Shown: one piece after another, positions 10,625 to 20,689 of the stretch
Layout of the letters: each line of letters begins with the position of its first letter
Numbering within the stretch: the first letter of the stretch is position 1
NCBI GenBank assembly: GCA_029215795.1
Contig: JARDYH010000002.1
Span: 110,172,501 to 110,236,500, forward strand
Direction: 5' to 3'
DNA from: Anniella stebbinsi
Taxonomy: Eukaryota > Chordata > Lepidosauria > Squamata > Anniellidae
Length of the DNA stretch: 64,000 nucleotides
Program-made: the position numbers and the translations under genes
The notes under the pieces: model-generated
What the model was told of the DNA's origin: nothing
The model's database searches: none
The model's input: the letters and a program-made list of their open reading frames with translations, nothing else

Positions 10625-13059
10625 TTACATTTATATACCGCCCCATAGCTGAAGCTCTCTGGGCGGTTTACAAAAATTAAAAGATTGCACACTTAAAAAT
10701 CAATATACAAAATTTAAAACCATTAAACATAAAACAGCTGATATTTAAAACATTTTTAACAAAGTCTGTTAAAACCTGAACTTAAGCTGTTAAAAATGCC
10801 TGGGAGAAAAGAAAAGTTTTGACCTGGTGCCGAAAAGATAACAGTGTTGGTGCCAGGCGGGCCTCATCAGGGAGATCATTCCATAATTGGGGGGCCACCA
10901 CAGAAAAGGCCCTCTCTCTTGTTGCCGTCTTCTGAGCTTCCCTCGGAGTAGGCACCCAGAAGAGGACCTCTGATGTTGAGCATAGTGTATGGGTAGGTTC
11001 ATGTCGGGAAAGGCGTTCTGTCAGATATTATGGTCCCAAACCATGTAAGGCTTTATAGGTTAAAACCAGCACCTTGAATTGGGCTCGGAAACATACAGGC
11101 AGCCAATACAAGCAGGCCAGAATCAGTCTACAAATCAAACAACTTGCTACAAATCAAATCAAATTTAACATGCTACTATAAATATGAATAGAATTACTTA
11201 TCTACTTGGTTTTAAAAACAACAACAGCAGCAGCAACAACAACAAAAACAAAAACACATTTCCTTGATGTACTAAAAAAAAATCATCCACTGGTGGCAAG
11301 TACTTTTAAGTTCCATTGATTTCAATGGGAGAGATCTAAGCATGTGTTTGAGTCTTCCACTGCAATGAATGAGACACAAAGAGCTTGCCTTAGACAGGAT
11401 TATGACATTAAAAAAACAACCCACAAGCTGTGGGCTTTCATATGGTTGCCACTTCTTGATTTTACTGTCTTTGGGAGTTTTGCAGTTCACATGCTGGTGA
11501 AGGCAAAAGTATGTTAAAATCAGTATGAAAACCAGTGTGTGATTATTCCCTGCTATTCCTCCCTAGATGAGACACCACTGTTTGAAGGATTTGATTTCAT
11601 CTGTCTATTATACATTCCATGTATATCACAAGCATGCCCACACACTCACTCTCTCTCTCACACACACACACACACACAGAATGGCCATTTTTGATTCTGC
11701 CTAACACTGCAATCCTATGCATGTCTATTCAGGAAGCCTCATTGGGTTTAATTGCACTTACTCCCAGGTAAACATGTATAGCATTGCAGGCTAGATGAAG
11801 GGAATTCCTGTTCCACCTGTCCAGTGGAAAGGGCAGTGCTGCATGTTACATTAAACATGTGCTTGCCATAGAAAATGGCAGCCATATTTCCAGTCCTTGC
11901 CTCCCATTCCACAACATCTAGATTCTAGAATCAACTTTCCCACATTTTGATGGTACGACAGTGGATGTCACAGCTCCCACCAGTACTGATGTGGAGGTGG
12001 GAAATATATACAGCTAAAATGGCTAATCAGCCCCCTCCAGCCTGGTACTCTCCAACATGCCCACTGGAAGACACCAGATCAGGTGGGGGGTATTTTACAG
12101 TGGTGGAGAGAGAATTAAAGACATGGTTTTCATTTCAGCAGCAGCTCCATATTTCACATGTACCCAGGAGAACAACCTCCCTGTCAATATTTACAAGGGG
12201 AGGGGCTATGGCTCAGTACTAGAACACATGTTTTGCATGCAGGAGGCCCCAGGTTCAATCCCCAACTTCTCCAGCTAGGGCTGGAAAATAAATTCCTGCC
12301 TGAAATCCTGGAGAACCACTGCCAGTCAGTGTCAGCAGTACTGGGCTCGATGGACCAATGGTCTGACTCAATATAAGGCAGCTTCCAATGCCCCAAATAC
12401 TACTGTGATATTGTACCAGTGGTGGTAATGGAATTATCAGTGCAAAGGTCTAAACAGAGGTTCTAACTTTGGCAAAATACTCATTTTTCCTAGCAGGGTA
12501 AAGCATTCTAGCAGTGGGAAAGCAATGAATTCAAGGGAATCGTGGTAATAAATGTGCTGTCGTACCTTTTCAGGGAGGTGGCCTTGGGGCACCAGCCTAT
12601 CGAGCAGGAGGCCCTGACCTCTTTGCCATGGATGCTCGGTTTGGAAACATGCCGCTGAACAGAGGCCAGCCAGGCGATTACACCGTTGAAGACGATCAAC
12701 TTGGAATAACTGAACAGCCAGAAGTGCAAGGAGGCGCTAACCTAGGGGCTAACCCATCCGGCAAGACGAACAATGTAATCCCGTTAGATGGCAACCAGGG
12801 TGGCGCCGTGCCAAACGGCAACAGCAATCTGTTCAACCCTGCGGGCCAGAGCAAAGGACCAACAGGTGTCACCCAAGAGACCATAATCCCTCTAGCGACT
12901 CAAGGGCTCCCTGACAGCTTCATCCCTCTGGATGCTGCTGACCCTACCATGCCTTTGGATCCCACCATGTTCCCCGACGCCTTCTACACAACCAATGCAG
13001 TGAATGAGGCTGGCCAGCCACAGGTAGGTCAGGATGTCTGGCATTTCCAAGAGCCCTGA
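1160..13059 (+). CDS. AMBN: Ameloblastin, 3' part of the gene (seven exons, spliced)
   Basis: Secreted enamel-matrix protein of ameloblasts; it takes part in cell-matrix attachment and enamel layer organisation. Seven exons are joined in one frame: 1160-1267, 2962-3207, 4208-4249, 4970-5029, 6856-6900, 9101-9145 and 12574-13059, giving 343 residues. All introns are GT-AG and phase 0, as is typical for SCPP genes. The second exon begins YEYSMPVHPPPLPSQ, nearly identical to the mammalian AMBN YEYSLPVHPPPLPSQ. A small exon encodes GAPARLGIVSSEEMQ, like mammalian NAPARLGIMSSEE. The protein ends DVWHFQEP, like mammalian DAWHFQEP. The signal peptide and first mature exons lie to the left of the window. 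Pro/Gln-rich, with no membrane segment. ENAM follows on the same strand. Identity is seen directly from these motifs; function is family knowledge. Confidence 0.95.
1482..1625. repeat. Palindromic short DNA element (TCCAGATGTT / AACATCTGGA family)
   Basis: Imperfect inverted repeat: GGCATGGGCAACTTATGCC and GGACTACAGC on the left, GGAGTTGTAGTCC and ACATCTGGAAGGC on the right. This family occurs about a dozen times in the window. Structure fits a non-autonomous DNA transposon; family naming needs a library search. Confidence 0.6.
2088..2228. repeat. Palindromic short DNA element, same family as 1482
   Basis: Left part reads TTCCAGATGTTTTGGCCTAC and the right part GTCATAGGCCAAAACATAT, ending GAGGAAGGCTG. 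The arms pair across a short centre. Confidence 0.6.
2962..3207 (+). CDS. AMBN: AMBN exon, Pro/Gln-rich (82 codons)
   Basis: The acceptor is CTCCACAG/TATGAA and the donor is CAACAG/gtcagt. The first 15 residues, YEYSMPVHPPPLPSQ, are the strongest AMBN signature in the window. The rest is rich in Gln and Pro (QPPFQQNPYTLPEGNQPV and LQQQQPPPDRQTQQ), as in the mammalian exon. Phase 0 at both ends. Confidence 0.95.
4120..4149. repeat. (CT)n microsatellite
   Basis: About 15 CT units, 60 bases upstream of the 14-codon AMBN exon at 4208. Confidence 0.97.
4208..4249 (+). CDS. AMBN: AMBN microexon (14 codons)
   Basis: The acceptor is TTTTGATAAATATAG and the donor is CAGGCC/gtaagt. It encodes LPAVQEYSGTLGQA in phase 0-0. 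It occupies the place of the short LPGVDF-type exons of mammals, but similarity is limited to the LP start, so this assignment rests mostly on splice sites, frame and position. Confidence 0.72.
4308..4425. repeat. Palindromic short DNA element, same family as 1482
   Basis: TAGATCTCCAGATATTTGAC on the left pairs with CAAAATATCTGGAAATCTA on the right. Confidence 0.6.
4431..4475. repeat. (GT)n microsatellite
   Basis: Interrupted GT repeat directly after a palindromic element. Confidence 0.97.
4970..5029 (+). CDS. AMBN: AMBN small exon (20 codons)
   Basis: The acceptor is TTTTGCAAAG/AAC and the donor is CGATCT/gtaagt. It encodes NYPGLHGTQLDPAQPPPQRS, phase 0 at both ends, Pro/Gln-rich like its neighbours. 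No clear mammalian counterpart by eye; supported by splice sites, frame and composition. Confidence 0.75.
5440..5575. repeat. Palindromic short DNA element, same family as 1482
   Basis: GTGGTCCTCCAGATATTGTT on the left and AATAACATCTGGAGGGTC on the right, with GGCCAGGGATGGG at the left end. Confidence 0.65.
6625..6745 (+). repeat. Interspersed repeat (ATGCTGGATCAGACCAAGG type), fragment
   Basis: Contains GCTGGATCAGACCAAGGG, CCATCTAGTCCAGCACTCTG and TTCACACAGTGGC. The same sequence recurs more fully at 40490-40930 and partly at 56036-56190. SINE- or LINE-derived; exact family unknown to me. Confidence 0.6.
6856..6900 (+). CDS. AMBN: AMBN small exon (15 codons)
   Basis: The acceptor is TTCTTTCGCCTAG/ATG and the donor is CCAGGA/gtaagt. 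It encodes MYPSLYYFPYAANPG, which resembles mammalian LYPGMLYVPFGANQ. Phase 0 at both ends. The ATG at the exon start is an internal methionine, not a start codon. Confidence 0.88.
7266..7576. mobile_element. Palindromic MITE with TA target site (Tc1/mariner-like)
   Basis: Long terminal inverted repeats: left GGCTGACCATATGAAAAGGA, right end TCCTTTTCATATGGTCACCC. Nearly the whole element folds back on itself (CTCCTGTATCTTTAACAGTT versus AACTGTTAAAGATACAGGTG). TA flanks both ends, as expected for Tc1/mariner-type integration. A second copy is at 41527-41687. Confidence 0.7.
8426..8760 (+). repeat. AAT microsatellites flanking a possible LINE 3' fragment
   Basis: AAT repeat at 8426-8480, about 240 bases of unique-looking sequence ending GAAAAAGAGATGAAATAAT, then a second AAT/AAC repeat at 8726-8760. 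The middle may be a LINE 3' end with its simple-repeat tail; this is weak. Confidence 0.4.
9101..9145 (+). CDS. AMBN: AMBN small exon with conserved APARLGI-SSEE motif (15 codons)
   Basis: The acceptor is CATGTTCCGTAG/GGT and the donor is ATGCAG/gtgggt. It encodes GAPARLGIVSSEEMQ, matching mammalian NAPARLGIMSSEE almost residue for residue. It holds Ser-x-Glu motifs of the kind phosphorylated by the secretory kinase FAM20C (family knowledge). Too short to stand out as an open reading frame; found by splice sites and motif. Confidence 0.92.
9322..9568 (+). mobile_element. tRNA-derived SINE (Sauria-SINE-like)
   Basis: A tRNA-like head (GTGTAGTGGCTAAAGTGTTG, then GGGTTCTAGTCCCCACT with a B-box) is followed by GGCCAGTCACAGACTCTC and a body ending GATATAAATGCAATAAATAA. 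A second copy lies at 21438-21679 and an inverted one at 33931-34082. The family name is inferred. Confidence 0.8.
9797..9893. repeat. Palindromic short element (TGCAATCCTATA / TATAGGATTGCA family)
   Basis: CTGCAATCCTATAG on the left and ATGTATAGGATCACA on the right, with GGGAGTAGGTCTCATTGGAG in the centre. A MITE-like foldback family found about ten times in the window. Confidence 0.55.
10587..10624. repeat. (AAT)n microsatellite at a LINE end
   Basis: Perfect AAT repeat forming the simple-repeat tail of the minus-strand LINE fragment that follows. Confidence 0.95.
10625..11140 (-). mobile_element. L2/CR1-type LINE 3' end, minus strand
   Basis: Read on the minus strand it holds the end of an ORF2-like frame: KALHGLGP-like sequence, WNDLPDEARLAPTL-like sequence and the end FSPRHF, then the 3' UTR signature ACCGCCCAGAGAGCTTCAGC and an AAT tail. 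Frameshifted, so inactive. The same element type occurs at 25371-26290 and 50812-51476. Confidence 0.8.
11649..11680. repeat. (CA)n microsatellite
   Basis: CT-rich lead-in followed by CA units. Confidence 0.95.
11700..11795. repeat. Palindromic short element, TGCAATCCTATG family
   Basis: CACTGCAATCCTATGCATGT on the left and ATGTATAGCATTGCAGGC on the right. Confidence 0.6.
12196..12392 (+). mobile_element. tRNA-derived SINE, second family
   Basis: The head GGCTATGGCTCAGTACTAGA and the B-box region CCAGGTTCAATCCCC are tRNA-like. The body CACTGCCAGTCAGTGTCAGC and end CTCAATATAAGGCAGCTTCC are shared with copies at 37219-37322 and 55693-55890 and an inverted copy at 49075-49248. It lies 180 bases upstream of the last AMBN exon. 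Confidence 0.8.
12574..13059 (+). CDS. AMBN: AMBN last coding exon with stop (161 codons)
   Basis: The acceptor is TCGTACCTTTTCAG/GGA and the stop is TGA at 13057-13059. The exon starts GGGLGAPAYRAGG and ends GQDVWHFQEP, the conserved C-terminus of ameloblastin. It is acidic and Gly-, Asn- and Pro-rich. It carries a run of short related motifs: NMPLN, VIPLD, IIPLA, FIPLD and TMPLD. No cysteine is present. Confidence 0.94.
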   Translation, partial: GGGLGAPAYRAGGPDLFAMDARFGNMPLNRGQPGDYTVEDDQLGITEQPEVQGGANLGANPSGKTNNVIPLDGNQGGAVPNGNSNLFNPAGQSKGPTGVTQETIIPLATQGLPDSFIPLDAADPTMPLDPTMFPDAFYTTNAVNEAGQPQVGQDVWHFQEP

Positions 13060-13552
13060 ATGTCCTTAAGGAGCATGTGCCATTTGCGTACTCTTCAGGG
13101 ATTTCCTGTGCTGGATGCATTGGTTTAGGAGGAGTCTTAATCTTCTGCATTCAACAAGCACCAAAGCATTAAATGTGCTAATCAATGTATGCAGCTTGTG
13201 GCAGCAATGGTGTAGCCTTTGTTTCATGTTTTACATGGGAGGTGGCAGATGATGAACAGCTAAAACCAAAACTTGGTTCTACTAGCAACTTGCTGAGGCT
13301 CTCTGTTCCTTTGTTGATGCCACTTTAGCTTTCAAATGCTTTTGGCCCTTGCCTGACTCATGTTTTAAATAATGATGATTTATAAACTTTCGGCTTTAGA
13401 AACCAGAAATGCACTCAAGATTTATAAGTGGTTACACTCATCTGGAGTTTACAGTTGGTGTGTATATGTCCAATTCCGATGAGATGGCTCAGTGTATTGC
13501 ATTGAATTACGTAGGCAGCATGAAATAAACTTTTATCTAATCATATTACTGT
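13060..13552 (+). other. AMBN: AMBN 3' UTR (approximate end)
   Basis: Sequence after the AMBN stop runs about 465 bases to a canonical AATAAA at 13524-13529. It is followed 15-25 bases later by TACTG and a GTTTCGTGTGGCTTGGTTTTTT stretch that fits a GU/U-rich downstream element. The end is inferred from these signals; no repeat was recognised inside. Confidence 0.65.
13524..13529 (+). terminator. AMBN: AMBN polyadenylation signal AATAAA
   Basis: Canonical AATAAA in the expected place and orientation, followed by a GT-rich stretch at about 13553-13570. Confidence 0.65.
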
Positions 13553-13807
13553 TTCGTGTGGCTTGGTTTTTTTAAAAAAACAGATTAAATGTGAGAGTGC
13601 TATGCAAGAGCTGTTTACAGAATTGAACAGTTTTAAACTCATGGTTCTAGCATCCTTCCCTTCTGAAACACTTTCCTTCCGTTGCCTCCCCGACATTGGA
13701 CACAATATCCCCAGCCTACAGTGTAAAGCTTGGGTTTCCAGCATTGTACCCATGGGACCCCAGATACTTCTTTTAGTGATCACCATGCTCCATGCTCCTC
13801 CCAATTT

Positions 13808-13809
<2 letters not shown>

Positions 13810-13840
<31 letters not shown>

Positions 13841-13874
13841 ATCTATCTATCTATCATCTATCATCTATCTATCT
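13810..13874. repeat. (TCTA)n microsatellite
   Basis: About 15 tetranucleotide units with interruptions, just beyond the AMBN 3' UTR. Confidence 0.97.
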
Positions 13875-14130
13875 GGGAAGAGGTGCTACCCTCCAGTGCC
13901 ATTTTTATTTGGGTTCATTAGAATGATTTTGTGTTTTGGAGCTCAGAACCCACCTCTGCCTTATACTTGGGTACTACCCTCCCATCTCACCAGTTTGCCT
14001 TCTGGAAAATGTGTTTTGTGACCAGCCATTCCCATCATGGCAGCCATTTTATGATCGGGCAAGCCATTTTGTGAGAGCACCCACAACATGATTTCAAAAC
14101 TCCAGATGTGCCCATCAACCCAAAAATTGT

Positions 14131-14164
14131 GTGTGTGTGTGAGTGTGTGTGTGTGTGTGTATGT

Positions 14165-14197
<33 letters not shown>

Positions 14198-14200
14198 CAG
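14131..14200. repeat. (GT)n then (GATA)n compound microsatellite
   Basis: GT repeat to about 14160, then nine GATA units to 14200. Confidence 0.97.
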
Positions 14201-14825
14201 AATATTAGTTATTGGGTGGATTAGAAATGTACCAAAGAAATAAATGCAGGCTTCCCTTTGGCAGCAACCCTTTACTCCCTGAAGGGTGTTCCAGGGGCAG
14301 GGCTTGCCCAAGACATTTTGTTTCTAGAGGCAACAGACAAGATGGCACCCACCCCATTCCACCTACAGGAGCTGAGTGGAATGGCAGTTGAATCATACTC
14401 CACACTGGTGATGGGCTTCATTCTTCACCTCATGTGAGAGCTGCAGGCTAGCATAGTGGGCATGGCACACGTTGTGTGGAAAACACTGCTCTGTTCTCCA
14501 GCAGAGAAGAATAGCCAAGGAACTGCCAGTTTTGCCCCCTCCATATCATTCGTCACCTGCTGCCTGAGGTGACTACCTCACTGTGCCTACTGGTAGGGCT
14601 GGCCCTGCCCACATGTCACAGGATAAAGCAGATTTCCCTGTGGGGTGTGGAAACCTGCTCTGCCATTGGTGCCTGCACGACAGTAATGGCTGTGTGAGAG
14701 CATGTAATGGGGAGATTCAGCCTCTTGGGTCCTCCCACTAGCAGGGCAGAAGGTGAGGGCATCTGGAGGGAAAATGAATGTGTGTGGGATATTGGAACCA
14801 GTGGTTTCTCCCCCATGGACTCTTG

Positions 14826-14848
14826 ACACACACACACACACACACACC
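14826..14848. repeat. (CA)n microsatellite
   Basis: CA units adjoining the left target duplication of the foldback insertion at 14875. Confidence 0.95.
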
Positions 14849-14874
14849 ACTAAGCCTGGCCTTACTTACACTAA

Positions 14875-15782
14875 AATACTCAAAATAAGGCTAGAAGTTG
14901 CATACGATTGTTATATAATAATGCTACTGCACGCACCTACTTTCCAAACTTGTCAACTTAAGTACTTATTAAACAAAAAAGCAGGATGTAATTGCATACA
15001 CTATATAAGACTCCAAAGCACAACAGTAGGTTTCACTTTCTTGTCTATTTTTACTAAACCAATAATGTTGCTATATGCATACATAAACAATAAATTACAT
15101 CACGTTTGATAACAATAACAGCGGTGTGTATTTTTGCATTTTATATCATTTGATAACAATAACAATAGTATGAATTCACTTTACCAACTCAATGTACACT
15201 TCCATTGTGTTGAAGGTCCCAGTATCTAATACGTACCTGGGAAAGTCTGTTGCCTACATGGGGGTGAGTGACTCATTATAATAAGAATTCTGAGTGGGGA
15301 GGACTCGTGGATTTAACAACATGGGTTTGATAAGACTTAAGTATGTCCTTTATGTTTACAGAATTGCCTACATGGGGAATACTTAGCAATAACGAGGAGT
15401 TTCTGAAGAAGAATTCGAAACGAGAATATTACCGGATACTCGTTAAACTGCTGTTATCACACATAGAACTGTTGTTTACAAATGAAAAAACTGCTGTTAT
15501 TATACGTAGAACTGCTGTTATCAAACACAATGGAAGTGTACATTGAGTTGGTAAAGTGAATTCATACTATTGTTATTGTTATCAAACGATATAAAATGCA
15601 AAAATACACACTGCTGTTATTGTTATCAAACGTGATGTAATTTATTGTTTATGTATGCATATAGCAACATTATTGGTTTAGTAAAAATAGACAAGAAAGT
15701 GAAACCTACTGTTGTGCTTTGGAGTCTTATATAGTGTATGCAATTACATCCTGCTTTTTTGTTTAATAAGTACTTAAGTTGA
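14875..15782. mobile_element. 908-bp foldback insertion with 14-bp target duplication
   Basis: The left arm 14952-15211 and right arm 15524-15783 are inverted copies of about 260 bp with very few mismatches, separated by a 312-bp loop. The left arm starts GTCAACTTAAGTACTTATTA and the right arm ends with its complement. CTTACTTACACTAA occurs at 14861-14874 and again at 15783-15796, directly flanking. No reading frame of note and no poly(A) tail. The loop repeats CTGCTGTTAT several times. The class is unclear: a 14-bp duplication fits a LINE-type integration, while the fold fits a MITE. Confidence 0.75.
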
Positions 15783-15796
15783 CTTACTTACACTAA

Positions 15797-18650
15797 GCCT
15801 GGGCAAAAGCACTTACTTTTGCTGAAAGACATTTTGAGGAGTTGAAGGTTGGTGGATCTACTGTCACTCCCTTCATATCCCTCTTTACGTTTGCAACTGG
15901 GGAGGCCAGGGTTGATTCAAAGGCCATTGGTTGCTGATGCCCCCTTGCTATCATAGCATAGCCCCTAAATCTTCTGGGTCTAATGGTAGCAATGGCTCTG
16001 TCACATAAGGACAAGGGTTGATTGATCAAAACCAGGTCCTTGTATTCTGTCTCCAACAGTGGCCAGCCAACGCCTCTGGGAAACTCAGAAACAGGGCATA
16101 AAGATGGCGTCCATTCCTTGTTTTGCTCTGCTGTCTGATACTGAGGGCCAAACTGCACATCGTGTTTAGTCATGTGTTTACAACAAGCGTGCTGAACCTG
16201 GCAACTTTAACTTTGGAGAAAAAGTAGCTGCAGGGCCCTAATGCAGAACAAACTCCCAATTCAGATTGGGGGTCCTGCACTGCCATTCTGCTGAAAATCA
16301 TTCCCTCCTGAGTCCTGACTCATGTTCACCTGAATATGCTTAGAATTTCAGTCCAGATTTTCACACTAAACACACAAGGGTTTCTGTCTGGAATAGGGAT
16401 TCTGAGATGGGCTTGTACACATGACCCCACAGGCCTCTTCATGTGTTCTCTATAGATGCTTAAATAGGACTTATGGCAGCTTCACATCATCACACTGACT
16501 ACACGATTCTTGAGTTTGCTCTAGATTTATTCATACACAGAGTAGACCTATTGAAATTAATGGGACGGGTAAATCATGCCTAACATCAGTCCATTTGGTT
16601 TCAATGGGTCTACCCTATGTATGAATAAAACTGGATTCAAGCCCTCCTCTTCACATCTGGTGCCCATAAATGAGGCACTGCCCAAGCATGCAAGCGTGAG
16701 AAGCAGAAGTACCCGCAGTTCCAACCAAGGATGGATCATATAGCTTGGGAGACAGGCAGGCACTAGCCTAGAAGGGCATGGAATGGAAGTCCAGAATCAG
16801 CACCTCAGACAGCACACTCCTAGGAAACAAGACCAATGGAGAGAAGCAGCAGGGCCTCAGTCAGGAACAAAGCCAGTGAACTGCCACTATTTTGAAGCTA
16901 CTGAATGGTGAGGTAAACCACCAAGGGAGGGGTGTGTGTCCTAGGAGGATCCAAGCTCCTGTAAGAACTTTGTTTTTAATTAAAGGGGTGATGGTCTGTT
17001 GCTGAGGCAAGCAGTCTGGTGGGGCTGTGCGATGTTTTCCTCTGTCTCTGGGATGAGTGTGGTGATGAAGAGCTCATCACTGGAGTTCAACAACTTTCTG
17101 GGGGAAAGTCCCTGACATCTGAGCATGTGGGCAAGGAAGCTTTCTTGGAGGCAGTGGATAGAGGCATCATGGTTCCTTGGAGGGTTTTCCCCCTCTTCAG
17201 ATCTGCAATCATCTCATCTTGCATTTGCTGAAATTACAAATTGCATTTGTGCAAATGGCCATTCACAGATTTAAAAAACAAGCAAACAACAACAATAACA
17301 ATAACAAAAACTCACAGCAGGCTCAACCCATTGCACCAAATTGGGGCAGCTGGTGGAAGACCGAACGGAGTCCGGGGGCCAAGCTGATGAAAGCTTGTCC
17401 AGCTCCACACACCCCAAACAGATTCCTCCGATATCCCTGCCCAGTGGTAACTTTTGTCTGGCAAGATGTGGGGAGAATCATTAATTCTGCATTCTGAAGG
17501 AAACCCTATCTCCACAGCCATCGTGGCAGGAGTGCCCAAATGCAATTGTTTTGCTGCCACTAACAAACACAGGTATCATCCTGGTGGCCATCTGCCCAAC
17601 CCTAGTATGACGTGGAAGACCCCTCCTCTTCTCTGCACATCACCCAACCTGGAGCAAGGAGAGACTTCTTCTTTGTTGCTGGTGGGACGGACAAGCACAA
17701 TTCCCAGAGGACATCAGGGATGGGGGGTGGGGGACATAAGCCAGCCTCTCATTTTACACCAGGATTTGAAGAGAACGGGATGCAACAGTCACTTCTCGCT
17801 CTGTTTGCTCTGTTCTCAAAGAACAATAGAATGTGAGCAGACGCTTCACTCTGTGCTGTGCTTTGAGGACACTCAAAAGCAGGGATGCTTGCTGCCTCCG
17901 CAAACCTCACCACACACCCCACTCTTCCTTGAATCCCCTAAAGTTGCCAGGAGGACAGGGGAGAGGGAGGAACAAGCAGAAACAATGGCTGGCCAACAAA
18001 TATTTGTGGATCGCTGCATCTTAAGCTACGCACGAACCCTAGAGAAATATGCAGTTTTTTGGCTTCACAGAGCCTTTTTAATTTCTGAGATGCAAAGCCC
18101 AGGAAAACACGGACACCGCGTGCATTTGATGACTGACACAACACATTAGAGCTTGCAGTTACTGCTGGGCCAGTTTTCTGACATTTTGTGAGGGTGGGGT
18201 GAAAATGCTCCCCAACGATCAAGTCAATCTTCATGAGATAGGCAGAATACAAACAATTTTCATGACCTAAAATAAATTAGAAGAACACACACACACACGT
18301 GGTCCCTCAGCCAGTCACATCATATTCAGGTAAGACCGCCTCCTACAAATTCTTAGAATCCCCCGCCCTCCTGTTGTAAGTCCCCAGATTAATGCTGTCA
18401 CATTTGCAGGAGATGTGTGCTTCCATGAAATGGGAGGCAGGATATCCAGCAATCCTATTTATTATTAAATTTATCTCTCAAGGGGGGGAAGAGGGGAGCA
18501 CCAAAAGCAAACAAGCCACAGAAAGAACAACGACATGAAGAAGAGGCATAACTAGAAATTGAATTATTGGGGCCCAGAAGAAGGATTTAATCCAAACTGT
18601 GTTGGGCAATTGACTGTTCTATTGAAATTCCCCATATTTTTCAGTATCAT
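15797..18650. other. Intergenic, no gene recognised
   Basis: No exon, RNA gene or full repeat was recognised, apart from a small foldback at 16526-16630 and an AAC-rich stretch near 17280-17310. A 231-codon plus-strand frame at 17454-18149 has no recognisable domain and is treated as chance. Confidence 0.5.
16526..16630. repeat. Small palindromic element
   Basis: TTTATTCATACACAGAGTAG on the left pairs with CTACCCTATGTATGAATAAA on the right. Probably a short MITE. Confidence 0.55.
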
Positions 18651-18773
18651 TCTGAGGCTGGCCTCTTTTCTTGCTCTCCTCAGAATTTGTATCACACCTT
18701 TCCCCAAGGCTCTCAAGGGGAGTGTTGGCTGACATCAGGGTTCAGCAAGCCCAGTTCCCACTTCCTCCTGTCT

Positions 18774-18796
18774 TGAGGAGGAGGAGGAGGAGGAGG
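18774..18796. repeat. (GAG)n microsatellite
   Basis: GAG units followed by half of a palindromic element (18835-18895: GGAGTTGTAGTCCAACATAC, GGAGGACACCAGGTTGGGG). Confidence 0.85.
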
Positions 18797-20689
18797 GATT
18801 GCTATGTGGCATCCAGTGCAGTGCCCATGCTGGCTCAGAGTGATGGGAGTTGTAGTCCAACATACCTGGAGGACACCAGGTTGGGGAAGACTGCTCTAAA
18901 CCCTCGACCATACTGGCTTTGTATGGTTGATTTAAGATCATAGGGACACAATCCTATGCATGTTTAGACTTTTTCTCTGTCTAAACATGCAATGGATTGC
19001 ACCCTAAGGAAGCAATCCTGTGTCCCCTAGAAAGTATCGGGGGGCGGGGACATAGGATTGTTTGGTTTCCTGGCTCTGAGCTGGTAGACAGGGCTCAGTG
19101 CTGGGAGCAAAACACCACGCTCCCCTCCCCCTTCCCCTCTTAGCTGTCATAGAGAGAACCACTGTGGCTACCTCTTGCAAAATGGAGTGCAGAGATGGGG
19201 AAAAAGAGCCATTCCTGATGGCGAAGAAAAGAGGAGATTGGGGACATGGGACTACGAGCTATCCGCAGCAGCGCCCAGCCTTCTTACCTCCCCCTCCCCA
19301 AAGCCTCAGCTAGATCACTCCTGCCTCCAACGCTTACGAGTAGCCAGGGTGCACCCCATAGGATTACATCTTAAATGACTTGTACTCCCCACCATTAAAT
19401 ACACTTTGGAAAGTTTAGGAAATGGTCTCTGAAAGGCTGAGAAAAAGCTGCTGGCCTTTTAAACCAACTAAACAAATGCACAGTTAACAATAAAACCAAA
19501 AATTGGAGAAAGATTACAAGCATAAGGATATGAATATTCAGAAACACTGTCCTTGAAAAGGAGGCATCTGGTAAAAAATACAACAAGGACATTTTTTTAA
19601 AAAATCTCTATATATGGGATTAAATACCCATATAAAGATTTTGGCACAATTTGCTTGCAAAAACCTCCGACAAAATAGAATTTCCTGGGAAAGTCTCCCA
19701 TTGAAATAAATTGCAGTTTTACAACGAAGTTAGCTTGGCATGATCTAGCCACAGTTAAGTGTTTCCACATCCCACTGGATTCAATGGGAAAGAATTATTG
19801 TAACTCAGCAGATTGGGCTTTTTTGTGTGTGTGTGTTGTGTCGGTTTGTTATGGTTATTGTATTGTTATGTAGAATGTGTTTTTTTTTTAGCTTGTTGAT
19901 GTTTTGAAAATAACAATTTTGCCCGTAAAGGAAAGAGTTAAGCTCATATTCAACAGCCCCAGTTAATGAGAGTTTAAAATGCTTCATTTGCGTGGGATCA
20001 TGCTGCAGGGTAGCCCTCAGTGGCATACTGGCACAAAGACCCTGAGATATGTAGTTTCCAAGGACTCAGATGCCTCCAGAAAAGGACATGTTCAGATGTT
20101 GCTGGAACATTGCTATTGCAACATTCCAGGCTCCAGGAGACAGAGCAGGTGGTGCCTGCATCAGGTTCATGGTGGAAATTTGCTAACACAACTGCATGTA
20201 CAGAGATCGCCGTGCAATTTGGAACCCTGCATAGGTTTCTACGTGATCTGGATCACTGCGCAATCACGCACAAAGCTCCCTGTGACGCCACAGCCTCAAA
20301 CACCAGGCACACCCCTCTCAGGCTAAGCACCACCACTTTAAAACACCTGAGGGAAGGGTAAAAGAAACAACACTTTTTCCTTATAGCAGAGGGAAACGGC
20401 ACTGAGGTTTTGAAAAGGTTCCTCTGTGGCTATACTGGGCTGAAGGTTTAATGTAATGTGTTTCCTTATGAACAAATAGAGCAGGTGACAAAGCCAAGCA
20501 GACGCGTGGTTTGTGGTAGCAAAATAAAAGAAAATGTTTATTGTTGTTAACAGTTCTTAGGGTTTTTTTTCAAATTCAATTTAAAATCTGCCTATACCTA
20601 ACAATTCTAGTAATCTTAATAATAATCCTAAATCCTTAAAATCTTATATTTATTTATTTACTCTTTACACACTCCTGACAAGAACACAG

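Noticed and set aside
12196..12392. A functional tRNA gene in the SINE head
   Set aside because: Only A- and B-box-like promoter parts remain; no cloverleaf with an anticodon stem could be drawn, and the unit continues into a SINE body.
13563..14021. 152-codon plus-strand frame
   Set aside because: Much of it is the translation of the TCTA microsatellite (repeated SIYL residues).
15793..16173. 126-codon minus-strand frame
   Set aside because: No domain or neighbouring exon; lies in unassigned intergenic DNA.
17454..18149. 231-codon plus-strand open frame between AMBN and ENAM
   Set aside because: No start context, domain, signal peptide or codon pattern suggests a gene, and the region is relatively GC-rich, where long chance frames are common. 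No splice partner was evident.
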